Notes under the pieces: model-generated | Seen by the model: only the letters and a program-made list of their open reading frames with translations | The model's database searches: none | Told to the model about the DNA's origin: nothing | Source of the DNA: Phycisphaerae bacterium | GTDB taxonomy: Bacteria > Planctomycetota > Phycisphaerae > UBA1845 > JAFGLZ01 | DNA length: 64,000 bases | NCBI GenBank assembly: GCA_016927755.1 | Contig: JAFGLZ010000132.1 | Span: 62,001-126,000 of the forward strand | Direction of reading: 5' to 3' | Program-made: the position numbers and the translations under genes | Shown: positions 43,940 to 51,812 of the stretch, one piece after another | Numbering within the stretch: the first letter of the stretch is position 1 | How the letters are laid out: each line of letters opens with the position of its first letter

Positions 43940-45649
43940 TCACTCCTTCTTGAACGAGCAGTCGGAGAATTCGATGTCTCCGCTCGCGCCCAAGCCCAGA
44001 TAGCCCGTCCGCGTGTTGTGCGCGTCCGAAACGTAGTTCTGGTCGCTGTCGGTCAGAAGCGTCTTTCCGTCGCCCGAGTAGAGCCTCGCCCGGACGCGAT
44101 CCGTCGTCGTCATGCCTTCGAGCACGTAGGACGTCCCGACCTTGTACTGGATGGGCTTGCTGAACCACAGCACCTTGTCCGGCCGCTCCATCAGCTTGAG
44201 GATTGTCTTGCCGCCTTCGATGTCAAGTCTTGCCAGGAACCCGACGTCTCCTCGCTCGGAGATCTGGAAGCACAGGTCGAATCGCCCGTCACCCTTCGGC
44301 GCGACCGTAACACGCCACAGGCCGTGGATGCCCTTGATCGACGTGTCGATCCATGTGTGCGATTCCTTACTCGCATGAACGATGTGACGCTGGCTGCCCG
44401 AACCGACGATCTCGAAGCCGCTCGCCGATGCCTTGGGTCCCTCCGTCGCCGCGGCTGGCTTGCCCGCGGCGCCGGCCAGTTGCGTGCCTTCCGAGAACGC
44501 CCAGAAGTCTGAAGCGCCCTTCCATGTATGGAAGCCGATGACGCCCTCGCGATCCGTGACGGCCTTGTCGTACGTCTTCCACGGGCTCTCGGAGAGAATC
44601 GTCTTGCCGTCGGCGGCCAGCAACTGAGCGCGGACTTGACCCGGTTTGGTCTCGCCGACCAGGACGTACTCCGTGTTGTACTTCCACTTGCCCTGCGGGC
44701 CGGTCCAGATCGCCCCGCCGTAGCCCTTGGTCAGGTCATAGAGAATCAGGCATCCGTCGCCGTACGTGCCGCCGAGCCAGGCCAGCAGGCCGTTCTTACT
44801 CGTGCCGTCGGCCTGGAAGACCATGCCCGCCCCGCCCGACGGCGGCATGACCTTGACATGGCACGACCATCGGCGATGGCTTCCACGCACCTGCTTGTCG
44901 AACAGCCAGGCGCGATCGACGTCGGCCGTCTGGCGAACGCACTGCTTGGCGGCGGTCGTCCACTGCCACGTGATCGGCCCGACGATGGCCCACCGGTCGC
45001 CCGGGACGATCCGGCGCTTGTTGGGTGCATCGGGCGTCACGGCGGCCAGCGGCTGGGCGGCGATCCGCCAATCCCAGAACCGCCCGATGCCCTTGTCCGT
45101 CATCAGGCCCATCAGGCCGGGCTTGGACGTCAGCGCGGCGTCGATCTGGATCCAGTCGCTCTGGGAGATAAGCCGCTTGCCCTCATAGTCGAGCAGTTGC
45201 GCCCGTACCCGACCCCGCTCGACGACGACCTCGACGACGCAGGGCTCGTAGTCCATCCACGGCGCCCAGGCGTCTTGCCAGAGGACCTTGCCGTCGGCGG
45301 TGCGAAGGGTCAGGCCCCGCATCTGGCCGGTTCCGCCCATGAGGCACTCGAGCCCGCCCTGGCCGTCGTCGCCGGCCAGGACGACGATGCCCGTGCCCTT
45401 GGCGTTCGGCCCGGGCTCGACCTCGCATCGCCAGGCGCCGGCGAGTCCCTTGACGGCCGGCGAGACGATTCGCCCTGAGGAATCGGCAACGGCCTGCTTG
45501 ACGATGGGGCGGAACTGGTAGTCGCGGGCCCACTCGCCGTCGCCGTGGGTCATGAGTTCGTCATCCGACGCCTCGGCTGCCGCGCCGGCGGCGGCGAGGG
45601 CCAGCACGAGGATCGCGCCAAGTCGACAGGATCGCTGAACGCGCTTCAT
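43940..45649 (-). CDS. Secreted protein with three LamG-like repeats, function unknown
   Basis: 569 residues; GGAGG stands 7 bases before the ATG and a signal peptide (LGAILVLALAAAGAAA) is present. Three related domains of about 150-170 residues follow, each with a W-x-C-x-V strand, a hydrophobic GG-containing turn, a VRAQL or VRARL (Y/L)xGDGK(T/R)L strand and a closing G(L/V/Y)xGL/F...F strand (GKRLISQSDW; GKTILSESPW; GKTLLTDSDQ). The fold is probably a concanavalin-like sandwich as in DUF1080/LamG domains. No enzyme motif is seen; glycan binding is a reasonable guess. It lies between an oxidoreductase and the GH127-like gene. Confidence 0.7.
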   Translation of the reverse strand: MKRVQRSCRLGAILVLALAAAGAAAEASDDELMTHGDGEWARDYQFRPIVKQAVADSSGRIVSPAVKGLAGAWRCEVEPGPNAKGTGIVVLAGDDGQGGLECLMGGTGQMRGLTLRTADGKVLWQDAWAPWMDYEPCVVEVVVERGRVRAQLLDYEGKRLISQSDWIQIDAALTSKPGLMGLMTDKGIGRFWDWRIAAQPLAAVTPDAPNKRRIVPGDRWAIVGPITWQWTTAAKQCVRQTADVDRAWLFDKQVRGSHRRWSCHVKVMPPSGGAGMVFQADGTSKNGLLAWLGGTYGDGCLILYDLTKGYGGAIWTGPQGKWKYNTEYVLVGETKPGQVRAQLLAADGKTILSESPWKTYDKAVTDREGVIGFHTWKGASDFWAFSEGTQLAGAAGKPAAATEGPKASASGFEIVGSGSQRHIVHASKESHTWIDTSIKGIHGLWRVTVAPKGDGRFDLCFQISERGDVGFLARLDIEGGKTILKLMERPDKVLWFSKPIQYKVGTSYVLEGMTTTDRVRARLYSGDGKTLLTDSDQNYVSDAHNTRTGYLGLGASGDIEFSDCSFKKE

Positions 45650-45675
45650 GGGGTTGCCTCCGTGTCACGGTCCGT

Positions 45676-45689
45676 CTGAACCGTTTCAG
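45676..45689. promoter_or_regulatory. Palindromic CTGAACCGTTTCAG, possible LacI-type operator
   Basis: The 14-base site matches its own reverse complement at 12 positions and lies 27 bases before the three-repeat protein gene, overlapping the oxidoreductase stop codon. The core ACCGTTTCA recurs at 48463-48471 in front of the ABC importer. LacI-family operators often look like this. Confidence 0.25.
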
Positions 45690-46900
45690 GCCTTGTCGAA
45701 GCTGGGGACCTTCAGTTGCTCGCCGCCCTTGAGGGCCGACTGGTGCGCCACGAGTCCCGGTGCGGTCATGGCCAGCGCTTCGTACAGGTTGACGGCCGGC
45801 TCGCGGTCCTCGACGAGGGCGGCGATGAACTCGTGCGTGAGGAACGTGTGCGATCCGCCGTGCCCGCTGGCGTGACGCATCGACTTAGGCAGCATGTACG
45901 AGAAATCGGGCAGGTCGCTCCACTTGGGCGCGCCAGGGCCCTTGAGCGCGAACGGCTGTCCGCCGCTGCTGGCCATGTAATACGTCAGCTTCGTGCCGAA
46001 CCACTGGGCCCGCTCGCCGTGGGCGGTTCCGTCCCAGAACACGCCGCACCGGCACATGTGGCCGCGGTCGGTCTTCATCAGCGCCATGCATGAGCCGAAC
46101 GGGTTGTTGTAGACGTTGTCCTTCCAGGCGATCTCGTCCTTCGGCGCCCAGCCCAGGCACGAGACGTCCGTCAGTCGCTCGCCTGTGACGCCGATCAGCA
46201 GGCCCGTCGAGTGCGTCGGGTAGAACATCGGCGGCAGCCCGTACCGCCAGGTCTTCTTGCCATTCCACCAGGACAGGCCGTCCTTGTGCGCGCCGATGCC
46301 CGGGTGGTAGTACTCGACCTCACTGTAGAAGAGCTCACCGAAGGCGCCGTCCTGGAAGAGCTTTCGGGCGGCGATGCAGTTCTGCCGGTAGTAGCTGGTC
46401 TCGGCCATCATGTACTTCAGGCCGGTCTTCTCCTTCATCTCCTTCATCTTGTAGGCGTCTTCGATCTGGATGCACGCGGGTACCGCGCTGATCGCGTGCT
46501 TGCCCGCGTTCATGACCGTCAGGACGTGCCGGGCGTGATCGGGCGCGCCGGTGAAAACCGCCACCGCCTCGATGTCCTTGTCGAGGATGAGCTTCTCGAG
46601 CGACTCGTACGACTTGTCGCACTTGTAGGTCTTCATCAGGTGGTCGCGGCGGTCCGGCCTGAGGTCGCTGACGGCCCGGACGGTGCAGTTCGGGTCCTCG
46701 TGCCACTGGAAGCTCGCGCCAAACCCGCCGCCGACGATGCCCACGCGGATCTTGCGATCCGACTTCAGCGGGCTGTCGTCCGCCTCGGCCCGGGCCTGCC
46801 CGCTCATCCCGGAGACCAGCCCCGAGGCCAATGCCCCGGCCACGGCCGCCTTAGGGGCCTGGGCCAGAACGTCTCGTCGTGTCATACCGCTCATTCCCAT
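45686..46900 (-). CDS. Tat-exported Gfo/Idh/MocA-family oxidoreductase
   Basis: 404 residues from the ATG at 46900 (AAGGAG 7 bases upstream). A Tat signal (MTRRDVLAQAPKAAVAGALASG) is followed by the Rossmann motif IRVGIVGGGFGASFQ, AVFTGAPDHARHVLTVMNAGKHAISAVP and the C-terminal alpha/beta domain with EVEYYHPGIGAHK. Family members are NAD(P)-dependent sugar dehydrogenases; Tat export means the cofactor is bound before transport. Exported members can oxidise glycosides at C3, giving the 3-keto sugars that DUF1080-type hydrolases cleave, and several of those are encoded nearby. The exact substrate is unknown. It is divergent from the GH4 gene. Confidence 0.88.
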   Translation of the reverse strand: MGMSGMTRRDVLAQAPKAAVAGALASGLVSGMSGQARAEADDSPLKSDRKIRVGIVGGGFGASFQWHEDPNCTVRAVSDLRPDRRDHLMKTYKCDKSYESLEKLILDKDIEAVAVFTGAPDHARHVLTVMNAGKHAISAVPACIQIEDAYKMKEMKEKTGLKYMMAETSYYRQNCIAARKLFQDGAFGELFYSEVEYYHPGIGAHKDGLSWWNGKKTWRYGLPPMFYPTHSTGLLIGVTGERLTDVSCLGWAPKDEIAWKDNVYNNPFGSCMALMKTDRGHMCRCGVFWDGTAHGERAQWFGTKLTYYMASSGGQPFALKGPGAPKWSDLPDFSYMLPKSMRHASGHGGSHTFLTHEFIAALVEDREPAVNLYEALAMTAPGLVAHQSALKGGEQLKVPSFDKA

Positions 46901-46990
46901 CGAAGCACTCCTTGAAGGAATCGCCGGATCCGGCATCGGCCGGAAAGGTTACCAGACCCGTGGGGGGAAATACACCGCTGAAGGGGGAGG

Positions 46991-47069
46991 CTTCAGACTT
47001 CAGACCTCAGGCTTCAGGCGCCGGAGTCAATCGCCCCTTTCCCTGAAGCCTGAGGTCTGAAGCCTGGGG
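46991..47069. repeat. Inverted array of 7-base units forming a long hairpin
   Basis: Left arm: CTTCAGA, CTTCAGA, CCTCAGG, CTTCAGG in tandem (46991-47018). Right arm: CCTGAAG, CCTGAGG, TCTGAAG, CCTGGGG (47042-47069). The 21 bases at 46998-47018 and 47042-47062 are perfect reverse complements around a 23-base loop. It lies in the divergent space between the oxidoreductase and GH4 genes. Confidence 0.85.
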
Positions 47070-47142
47070 TCTCTTTCGGAGCCTGGCATCCGCCGGCGGA
47101 AGAGGTTTCAATGCAGGCCACGCGTTTCGGCGGGAGGCCCCT

Positions 47143-48462
47143 ATGAACGAGAAGATCGTCTTGATCGGCGCGGGCAGCGCGATGTTCACGCGCGGGCTCG
47201 TCGCGGATCTGATCCAGCGCGGGTGGCACGCGGAGCTGGCCCTCGTGGACGTCGGCGAGGAAGCCCTTTCTGCGGCAGAGGACCTGACCGTCAAGATGAT
47301 CGAGGCGCGGCGGTCGCCGATCCGGCTGTCTGCCTCGACCGACCGTCGGGACGTCCTGCCCGGGGCGACGGCCGTCATCTGCACGATCGGCGTCGGCGGG
47401 CGGCGGGCGTGGGAGCAGGATGTCTTCATCCCCCGCAAGTACGGCATCTATCAGCCGGTGGGCGATTCGGTCATGCCGGGCGGAACGTCGCGAGCCTTGC
47501 GGATGATCCCCGCGATGGTCGCCGTCGCCCAGGACGTGCTCGACTTGGCGTCCGATGCGCTGTTCTTCAACTACGGCAACCCAATGGCGCCCGTCTGTCG
47601 GGCGGTCCGCAAGGCGACTGGCGCCGAGATGGTCGGGCTTTGTCACGGCGTGTTCCACGTGGCGCGGTATCTGGCGGATGCGCTGAGCGTGAAGCTCCCG
47701 AGGCTCAGCTACACCGCCGTCGGCATGAATCACCTGACCTGGTTCGCCGAGGTCGGCGTGCAGGGCGTCGACATGATGCCGCGTCTGCGCGAGATCGCCG
47801 CCGACAGGATCGCCGACGCGGACGACAACCCGTTCAGTTGGGAGCTGCTGCGAATCTTCGGCGCGTTCCCGGCCGTGCTCGACCGGCACGTCACCGAGTT
47901 CTTTCCCCAATTCTTCGCCGGCGGCAAGTACTACGGCAAGACGCTGGGCGTGGATGCCTTCAGCTTCGAGGCGACGATCGCCGCCGGTGACGCGATCTTC
48001 GAGGAGATGAAGGAGATAGCCCGTGCTCCGGGCCCGCTGCCGGAGGACTACTTCGAGCGGATCGGGGGCGAGCATGAGCAGGTGCTCGAGATCATCGAGT
48101 CGATCCGCCAGGACGCCGGGCGGGTCTACTCCGCGAATCTGCCGAATCTCGGGCAAGTGCCCAACCTCCCGCCGGAGGTCGTCATCGAATCCCCCGCCGT
48201 CGCCGACCGCACCGGCCTCCGCCCGATCGACCAGCCCCCGCTGGCGTCAGGGCTCGCGGGGACGCTGGCCACGCGGCTGGCCTGGGTCGAGACGGTCGCC
48301 GAGGCCGCCCTCGATGGCGATCGCGACAAGGTCGTCCAAGCGATGGTGCTCGACGGCGCGGTCGATTCGCTCGTCACGGCCCGCGCGCTGGCGGAGGAGT
48401 TGCTGACGGCGCATCGCGATCATCTGCCGCGGTTCACGCCCGTGGCCGAACCGTCTGGCTAA
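47143..48462 (+). CDS. Glycoside hydrolase family 4 (alpha-galactosidase/6-phospho-glycosidase type)
   Basis: 439 residues; GGGAGG stands about 6 bases before the ATG. The NAD-binding motif [42 protein letters not shown] (metal-binding Cys and His) and [14 protein letters not shown] (metal His) are those of GH4 enzymes, which oxidise C3 of the sugar with bound NAD and a divalent metal before splitting the bond. The metal-site context CHG resembles the MelA/AglA side of the family. It is cytoplasmic and is followed after 51 bases by an ABC sugar importer, so it probably cleaves the imported oligosaccharide. Confidence 0.9.
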   Translation: MNEKIVLIGAGSAMFTRGLVADLIQRGWHAELALVDVGEEALSAAEDLTVKMIEARRSPIRLSASTDRRDVLPGATAVICTIGVGGRRAWEQDVFIPRKYGIYQPVGDSVMPGGTSRALRMIPAMVAVAQDVLDLASDALFFNYGNPMAPVCRAVRKATGAEMVGLCHGVFHVARYLADALSVKLPRLSYTAVGMNHLTWFAEVGVQGVDMMPRLREIAADRIADADDNPFSWELLRIFGAFPAVLDRHVTEFFPQFFAGGKYYGKTLGVDAFSFEATIAAGDAIFEEMKEIARAPGPLPEDYFERIGGEHEQVLEIIESIRQDAGRVYSANLPNLGQVPNLPPEVVIESPAVADRTGLRPIDQPPLASGLAGTLATRLAWVETVAEAALDGDRDKVVQAMVLDGAVDSLVTARALAEELLTAHRDHLPRFTPVAEPSG

Positions 48463-48464
48463 AC

Positions 48465-48480
48465 CGTTTCACGTGAAGTA
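48465..48480. promoter_or_regulatory. parS-like palindrome upstream of the ABC importer
   Basis: CGTTTCACGTGAAGTA matches the ParB site consensus TGTTTCACGTGAAACA at 13 of 16 positions, including the full GTTTCACGTGAA core with its perfect TTCACGTGAA palindrome. It sits in the 51-base gap between the GH4 and binding-protein genes. A transcription-factor operator is the main alternative. Confidence 0.4.
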
Positions 48481-48513
48481 GGATGACGCACCTTCGATCA
48501 TGGGAGCTTGACC

Positions 48514-49857
48514 ATGCGCCGAGCCGTCATTCGCAAGACTGCCCCGCTGATACTCTCTACGACGCTTGTCGCGGCGGCGATTGTGGTCCTGTTCGGTTGC
48601 ACGAGACGCGACAGCGCCGCGGATGCGTCGGGCAAGATCACCATCACCGTCTGGGACTGGCACGCGGCCGATCCCTCCAAGGGCGTCGGGCTCTGGCTGA
48701 TGAATATCGACCGCGAATTCGAGCGGCTTCACCCGAACGTCCGGATCAAGCACGACGCCCAATCTCACACGGAGTACTACCAGATCTTCAAGGCGGCGGC
48801 TGCGGCGCGGCGCGGGCCCGACGTCGTGATGCTCCACCAGGGCGCTCGGGTGCTCGATCAGCGCGACAGCCTCATCCCGCTGGACAAGTACGTCACGCCC
48901 GAGTTTCGCAAGCAACTCGTGGGCTGGGCGCTCTCGTGCGAGAACTACGACCCCAACGGTACGCCCTGGGCCGTGCCGATCGCCGTGCAGGGCCTGATCT
49001 GGTACGCGAACAAGGCTCTGCTGAGGCAGGCCGGGCTCGACCCGAAAAAGCTACCCAAGACATGGGACGAGTTCCTCGCCGCGTGCGCCGCGGTCAAGAA
49101 GCTCGGCAAGGCGGGCATCGCCGCCGGCCAGCGCGAGGGCAGTTGGGGCGAGTGGTTCGTCAACGACGCCCATTACCAGACCCTCTCGGCGGCGGACAAG
49201 GACAGACTCCTCCGCGGCGAGATCAAGTGGACCGACCCGAAAGTGACGCTCATCCTCGAGAAGATCAAGCAGTTAAATGACAACGGCTGCTTCCAGAAGG
49301 GCATGATGTCCACGCCGCTCTTTCCCGACGCGGGCGAGGTCTTCATGCGCGGCGACGCGGCGTTCTTCCTCGGGCTGCTCTCGGACGTGGCGCATTGGAA
49401 GGAGTTCGGCGAGATCCTCGGCGCGGAGAACATCGGGGTGATGACGTGCCCGATCTTCAAGCCCGGCCCGGACGCCGACAAGTTTCCGGTCGGCGGCGGA
49501 TTCGCCTACGGCATCACGCAATGGGCCCAGCATCCGGACGAGGCGTGGCAGTACATCACCTTTATCGCCAGCGCCGAAAACGCCAAGACGTTCATGACCG
49601 ACGTGGGCTCGTTCCCGGCCAACCAGGGCTATGATCGCGGTCGGGTCACGGATCCGAGCGCCAAGCAGATCGATGCGTGGATCGAGGCGGGCCGGGGCGA
49701 GCCCGACCTCTTGAGCCGGGCGTCCACGGAGGTGAACGACTCGCTTCGTCGAGAGGTCCAGCGGCTGCTGAGCGATCAGACCGACGTGGCGGGCGCCGCG
49801 GCCGCCATCGAGAAGACCGCCGCCGCCGAGCGGGCCCGGGGGGCCGTGGCGAAATGA
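48514..49857 (+). CDS. ABC transporter sugar-binding lipoprotein (family 1)
   Basis: 447 residues from the ATG at 48514 (GGAG upstream; the TTG at 48508 is less likely). The signal ends in a lipobox (VVLFGC). The mature part has the family 1 solute-binding pattern: ITITVWDWHAAD, EFERLHPNVRIKHD, GPDVVMLHQG, PWAVPIAVQGLIWYANKALLRQAGLDPKKLPKTWDEF, GDAAFFLGLLSDV, and the C-terminal QHPDEAWQYITFIASAENAKTF. It captures an oligosaccharide outside the membrane for the two permeases encoded next. Its stop codon overlaps the first permease start as ATGA. Confidence 0.93.
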   Translation: MRRAVIRKTAPLILSTTLVAAAIVVLFGCTRRDSAADASGKITITVWDWHAADPSKGVGLWLMNIDREFERLHPNVRIKHDAQSHTEYYQIFKAAAAARRGPDVVMLHQGARVLDQRDSLIPLDKYVTPEFRKQLVGWALSCENYDPNGTPWAVPIAVQGLIWYANKALLRQAGLDPKKLPKTWDEFLAACAAVKKLGKAGIAAGQREGSWGEWFVNDAHYQTLSAADKDRLLRGEIKWTDPKVTLILEKIKQLNDNGCFQKGMMSTPLFPDAGEVFMRGDAAFFLGLLSDVAHWKEFGEILGAENIGVMTCPIFKPGPDADKFPVGGGFAYGITQWAQHPDEAWQYITFIASAENAKTFMTDVGSFPANQGYDRGRVTDPSAKQIDAWIEAGRGEPDLLSRASTEVNDSLRREVQRLLSDQTDVAGAAAAIEKTAAAERARGAVAK

Positions 49858-50732
49858 CGCTCACCGGCAAGCGGTCCGACCTTGTCTTCGGCTGGCTGTT
49901 CCTGGCACCGGTCTTCGTGCTCCTGGTGGCGTTCAAGGTCGTCCCGGCGATCAGCGCCGTCTGGCATAGCTTCACGGCCTGGGATGGCGTCTCGGCGCCG
50001 ACGTACATCGGCCTAGCCAACTATCGTGAGCTGCTGAAGGATTCCGTCTTCTGGACCGCGCTGAGGAACAACTTCGTCCTCGTGCTGGCCGTTCCGCTGT
50101 GGATCACCGTTTCGCTCATCCTGGCCCTACTGATCCACGCCGAGGTGCCGGGCTGGAAGTTCTTCCGGATGGCCTTCTTCCTGCCGTCGGTATTGTCGCC
50201 CGTGATCGTGGGCACGCTCTTCACGGCGCTGCTGCGATACGACGGTCCGGTCAACCGTGCCCTGGAGATCGTCGGGCTTGACGCGATTGCGCGCGATTGG
50301 TTGGGCAACCCGAGCACGGCGCTGCCGACGCTCATGCTCGTGATCCTATGGTGCATCTTCGGGCATGGCGTGATCGTCTTCCTGGCGGGGCTCGCGGCGG
50401 TGCCGAGATCCATCTTCGAGGCCGCCTGGCTCGACGGGGCGGCGGGCTGGGTCTACCTGTGGCACATCGTCGTGCCGTCGCTGCGTCATGTGATCGAGTT
50501 CTGGGCCGTCAACCTGATCGTCTGGTCGTTCACGAGCCTATTCGCCTTCATCTACGTGATGACCGGCGGCGGCCCAGGATATGCCACGACGCTGGTGGAG
50601 TATGAGTTGTACCTGAAGGCCTTTGAGGCCAATCGCATGGGCTACGCCTGCGCGCTGGGCTCGGCCCTGTTCCTGCTGGTCTTCGGGCTGATCGCGCTGC
50701 AGGTGCGATTGATGTCTCGGGGGGAGGATTGA
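49854..50732 (+). CDS. ABC sugar transporter permease (MalF/UgpA type)
   Basis: 292 residues from the ATG at 49854, overlapping the binding-protein stop by ATGA. Six membrane segments are expected (LVFGWLFLAPVFVLLVAFKVVPA; NNFVLVLAVPLWITVSLILALLI; FFRMAFFLPSVLSPVIVGTLF; others). The EAA loop that docks the ATPase is visible as EAAWLDGAAGWVYLWHIVVPSLRH. It forms the channel with the next permease. Longer upstream readings are shadows of the binding-protein gene. Confidence 0.93.
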   Translation: MTLTGKRSDLVFGWLFLAPVFVLLVAFKVVPAISAVWHSFTAWDGVSAPTYIGLANYRELLKDSVFWTALRNNFVLVLAVPLWITVSLILALLIHAEVPGWKFFRMAFFLPSVLSPVIVGTLFTALLRYDGPVNRALEIVGLDAIARDWLGNPSTALPTLMLVILWCIFGHGVIVFLAGLAAVPRSIFEAAWLDGAAGWVYLWHIVVPSLRHVIEFWAVNLIVWSFTSLFAFIYVMTGGGPGYATTLVEYELYLKAFEANRMGYACALGSALFLLVFGLIALQVRLMSRGED

Positions 50733-50751
50733 TGTTGCGCGGGTCGTCACG

Positions 50752-51636
50752 ATGCGACCAATGAGAGATGGAATGAAGCAGCAAGCCAAACGACCAACAT
50801 GCCCTCGCTATCTCACCCGCCGCAAGATCGGCAGGGGGGGGATCGCCCTTGCGCTGATCAGCGTCAGCATCACGACGATCTACCCGCTTATCTTCGTGAT
50901 CATGACGGCGCTCAAGGATCGCAAGGAGTACCTTCTCAACCGATATGCCCTTCCGAAGGAACCGACGCTCAGACAGTTCCTCGACGCCTGGAACTACGCC
51001 AACGTCGGCAGGTACCTGGGCAACTCGGCCATCGTCGTGATCACGGCCGTCGTGCTGGTGTGGGTCGTGTGTTGCATGGCGGGCTATGCGCTGAGCCATC
51101 TGCGGTTTCCGGGGCGACGGGCGGCGTTCTTCGCCATCCTCGGCTCGATGATGATCGCGCCACAGGTAATTCTCATCCCGTTGTATGCAATGCTGAACGA
51201 CGTCGGGCTGCTCAATCGGCACATCGGGCTGATCCTGGTCTACGTGACGCTGGCCGTACCGTTCGGGACGTACCTCATGACGTCGTATCTGCGCGGCGTG
51301 CCGGGCGAGTTGGTCGAGGCGGCCCAGGTCGACGGGGCCAACCATTTCCAGATCCTCTGGCGCGTGATGGTGCCCATCGCCAAACCTGCTATCGTGACGC
51401 TCGGGATCTTCAACTTCCTCTGGATGTGGAACGAACTGTTGTTCGCCCTGCTGATCCTCAACGATGAGTCCGTCCGCACGCTGATGGTCGGCGTGGCCAA
51501 CTTGCGTGGTCAGTACACGACGAACATCCCGCTGCTCTCGGCGGGGCTGTTCCTGGCCGCGGCGCCGGTGCTGCTGGTCTTCATGATCTTCCAGACGCAG
51601 CTCAGCAAGGGCATGACGATGGGGGCGGTCAAGTAA
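50752..51636 (+). CDS. ABC sugar transporter permease (MalG type)
   Basis: 294 residues; the start at 50752 could also be 50761 or 50773, as no strong Shine-Dalgarno is seen. MalG-type features are YPLIFVIMTALKDRKEY, NSAIVVITAVVLVWVVCCMAGYALSHLRFPGRRA, the EAA loop VEAAQVDGANHFQILWRVMVPIAKPAIVT and the closing helix. No ATP-binding subunit gene follows, so the importer must borrow a shared ATPase (MsiK-like) encoded elsewhere. The TAA stop lies inside a dispersed palindromic repeat. Confidence 0.93.
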   Translation: MRPMRDGMKQQAKRPTCPRYLTRRKIGRGGIALALISVSITTIYPLIFVIMTALKDRKEYLLNRYALPKEPTLRQFLDAWNYANVGRYLGNSAIVVITAVVLVWVVCCMAGYALSHLRFPGRRAAFFAILGSMMIAPQVILIPLYAMLNDVGLLNRHIGLILVYVTLAVPFGTYLMTSYLRGVPGELVEAAQVDGANHFQILWRVMVPIAKPAIVTLGIFNFLWMWNELLFALLILNDESVRTLMVGVANLRGQYTTNIPLLSAGLFLAAAPVLLVFMIFQTQLSKGMTMGAVK

Positions 51637-51730
51637 CGCAGGCTTCCAGCCTGCAGGAACGTAACGCAGGCTTCCAGCCTGCATGGCGTTGGGAAGGCAT
51701 CGCCGTGCGATTGCAGGCCGGAAGCCTGCG
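51633..51730. repeat. Dispersed palindromic repeat, family A (two direct copies and one inverted copy)
   Basis: The 22-base unit at 51633-51654 and 51661-51682 is identical in both copies and contains the hairpin GCAGGCT-TCC-AGCCTGC. An inverted copy with one change lies at 51713-51730. A further copy is at 62827-62848. The first copy supplies the TAA stop of the permease gene. Confidence 0.88.
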
Positions 51731-51812
51731 CTGCGGGCGCTGTCCCACCAAACGTGCGAATCCTGTATGATGGCTGTGAATGACCGAGCCATTGCACAAG
51801 CGGGAAGGTGGC

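Noticed and set aside
49677-49853. Upstream extension of the first permease
   Set aside because: It overlaps the binding-protein gene in another frame; the ATGA overlap at 49854 and the family start fit better.
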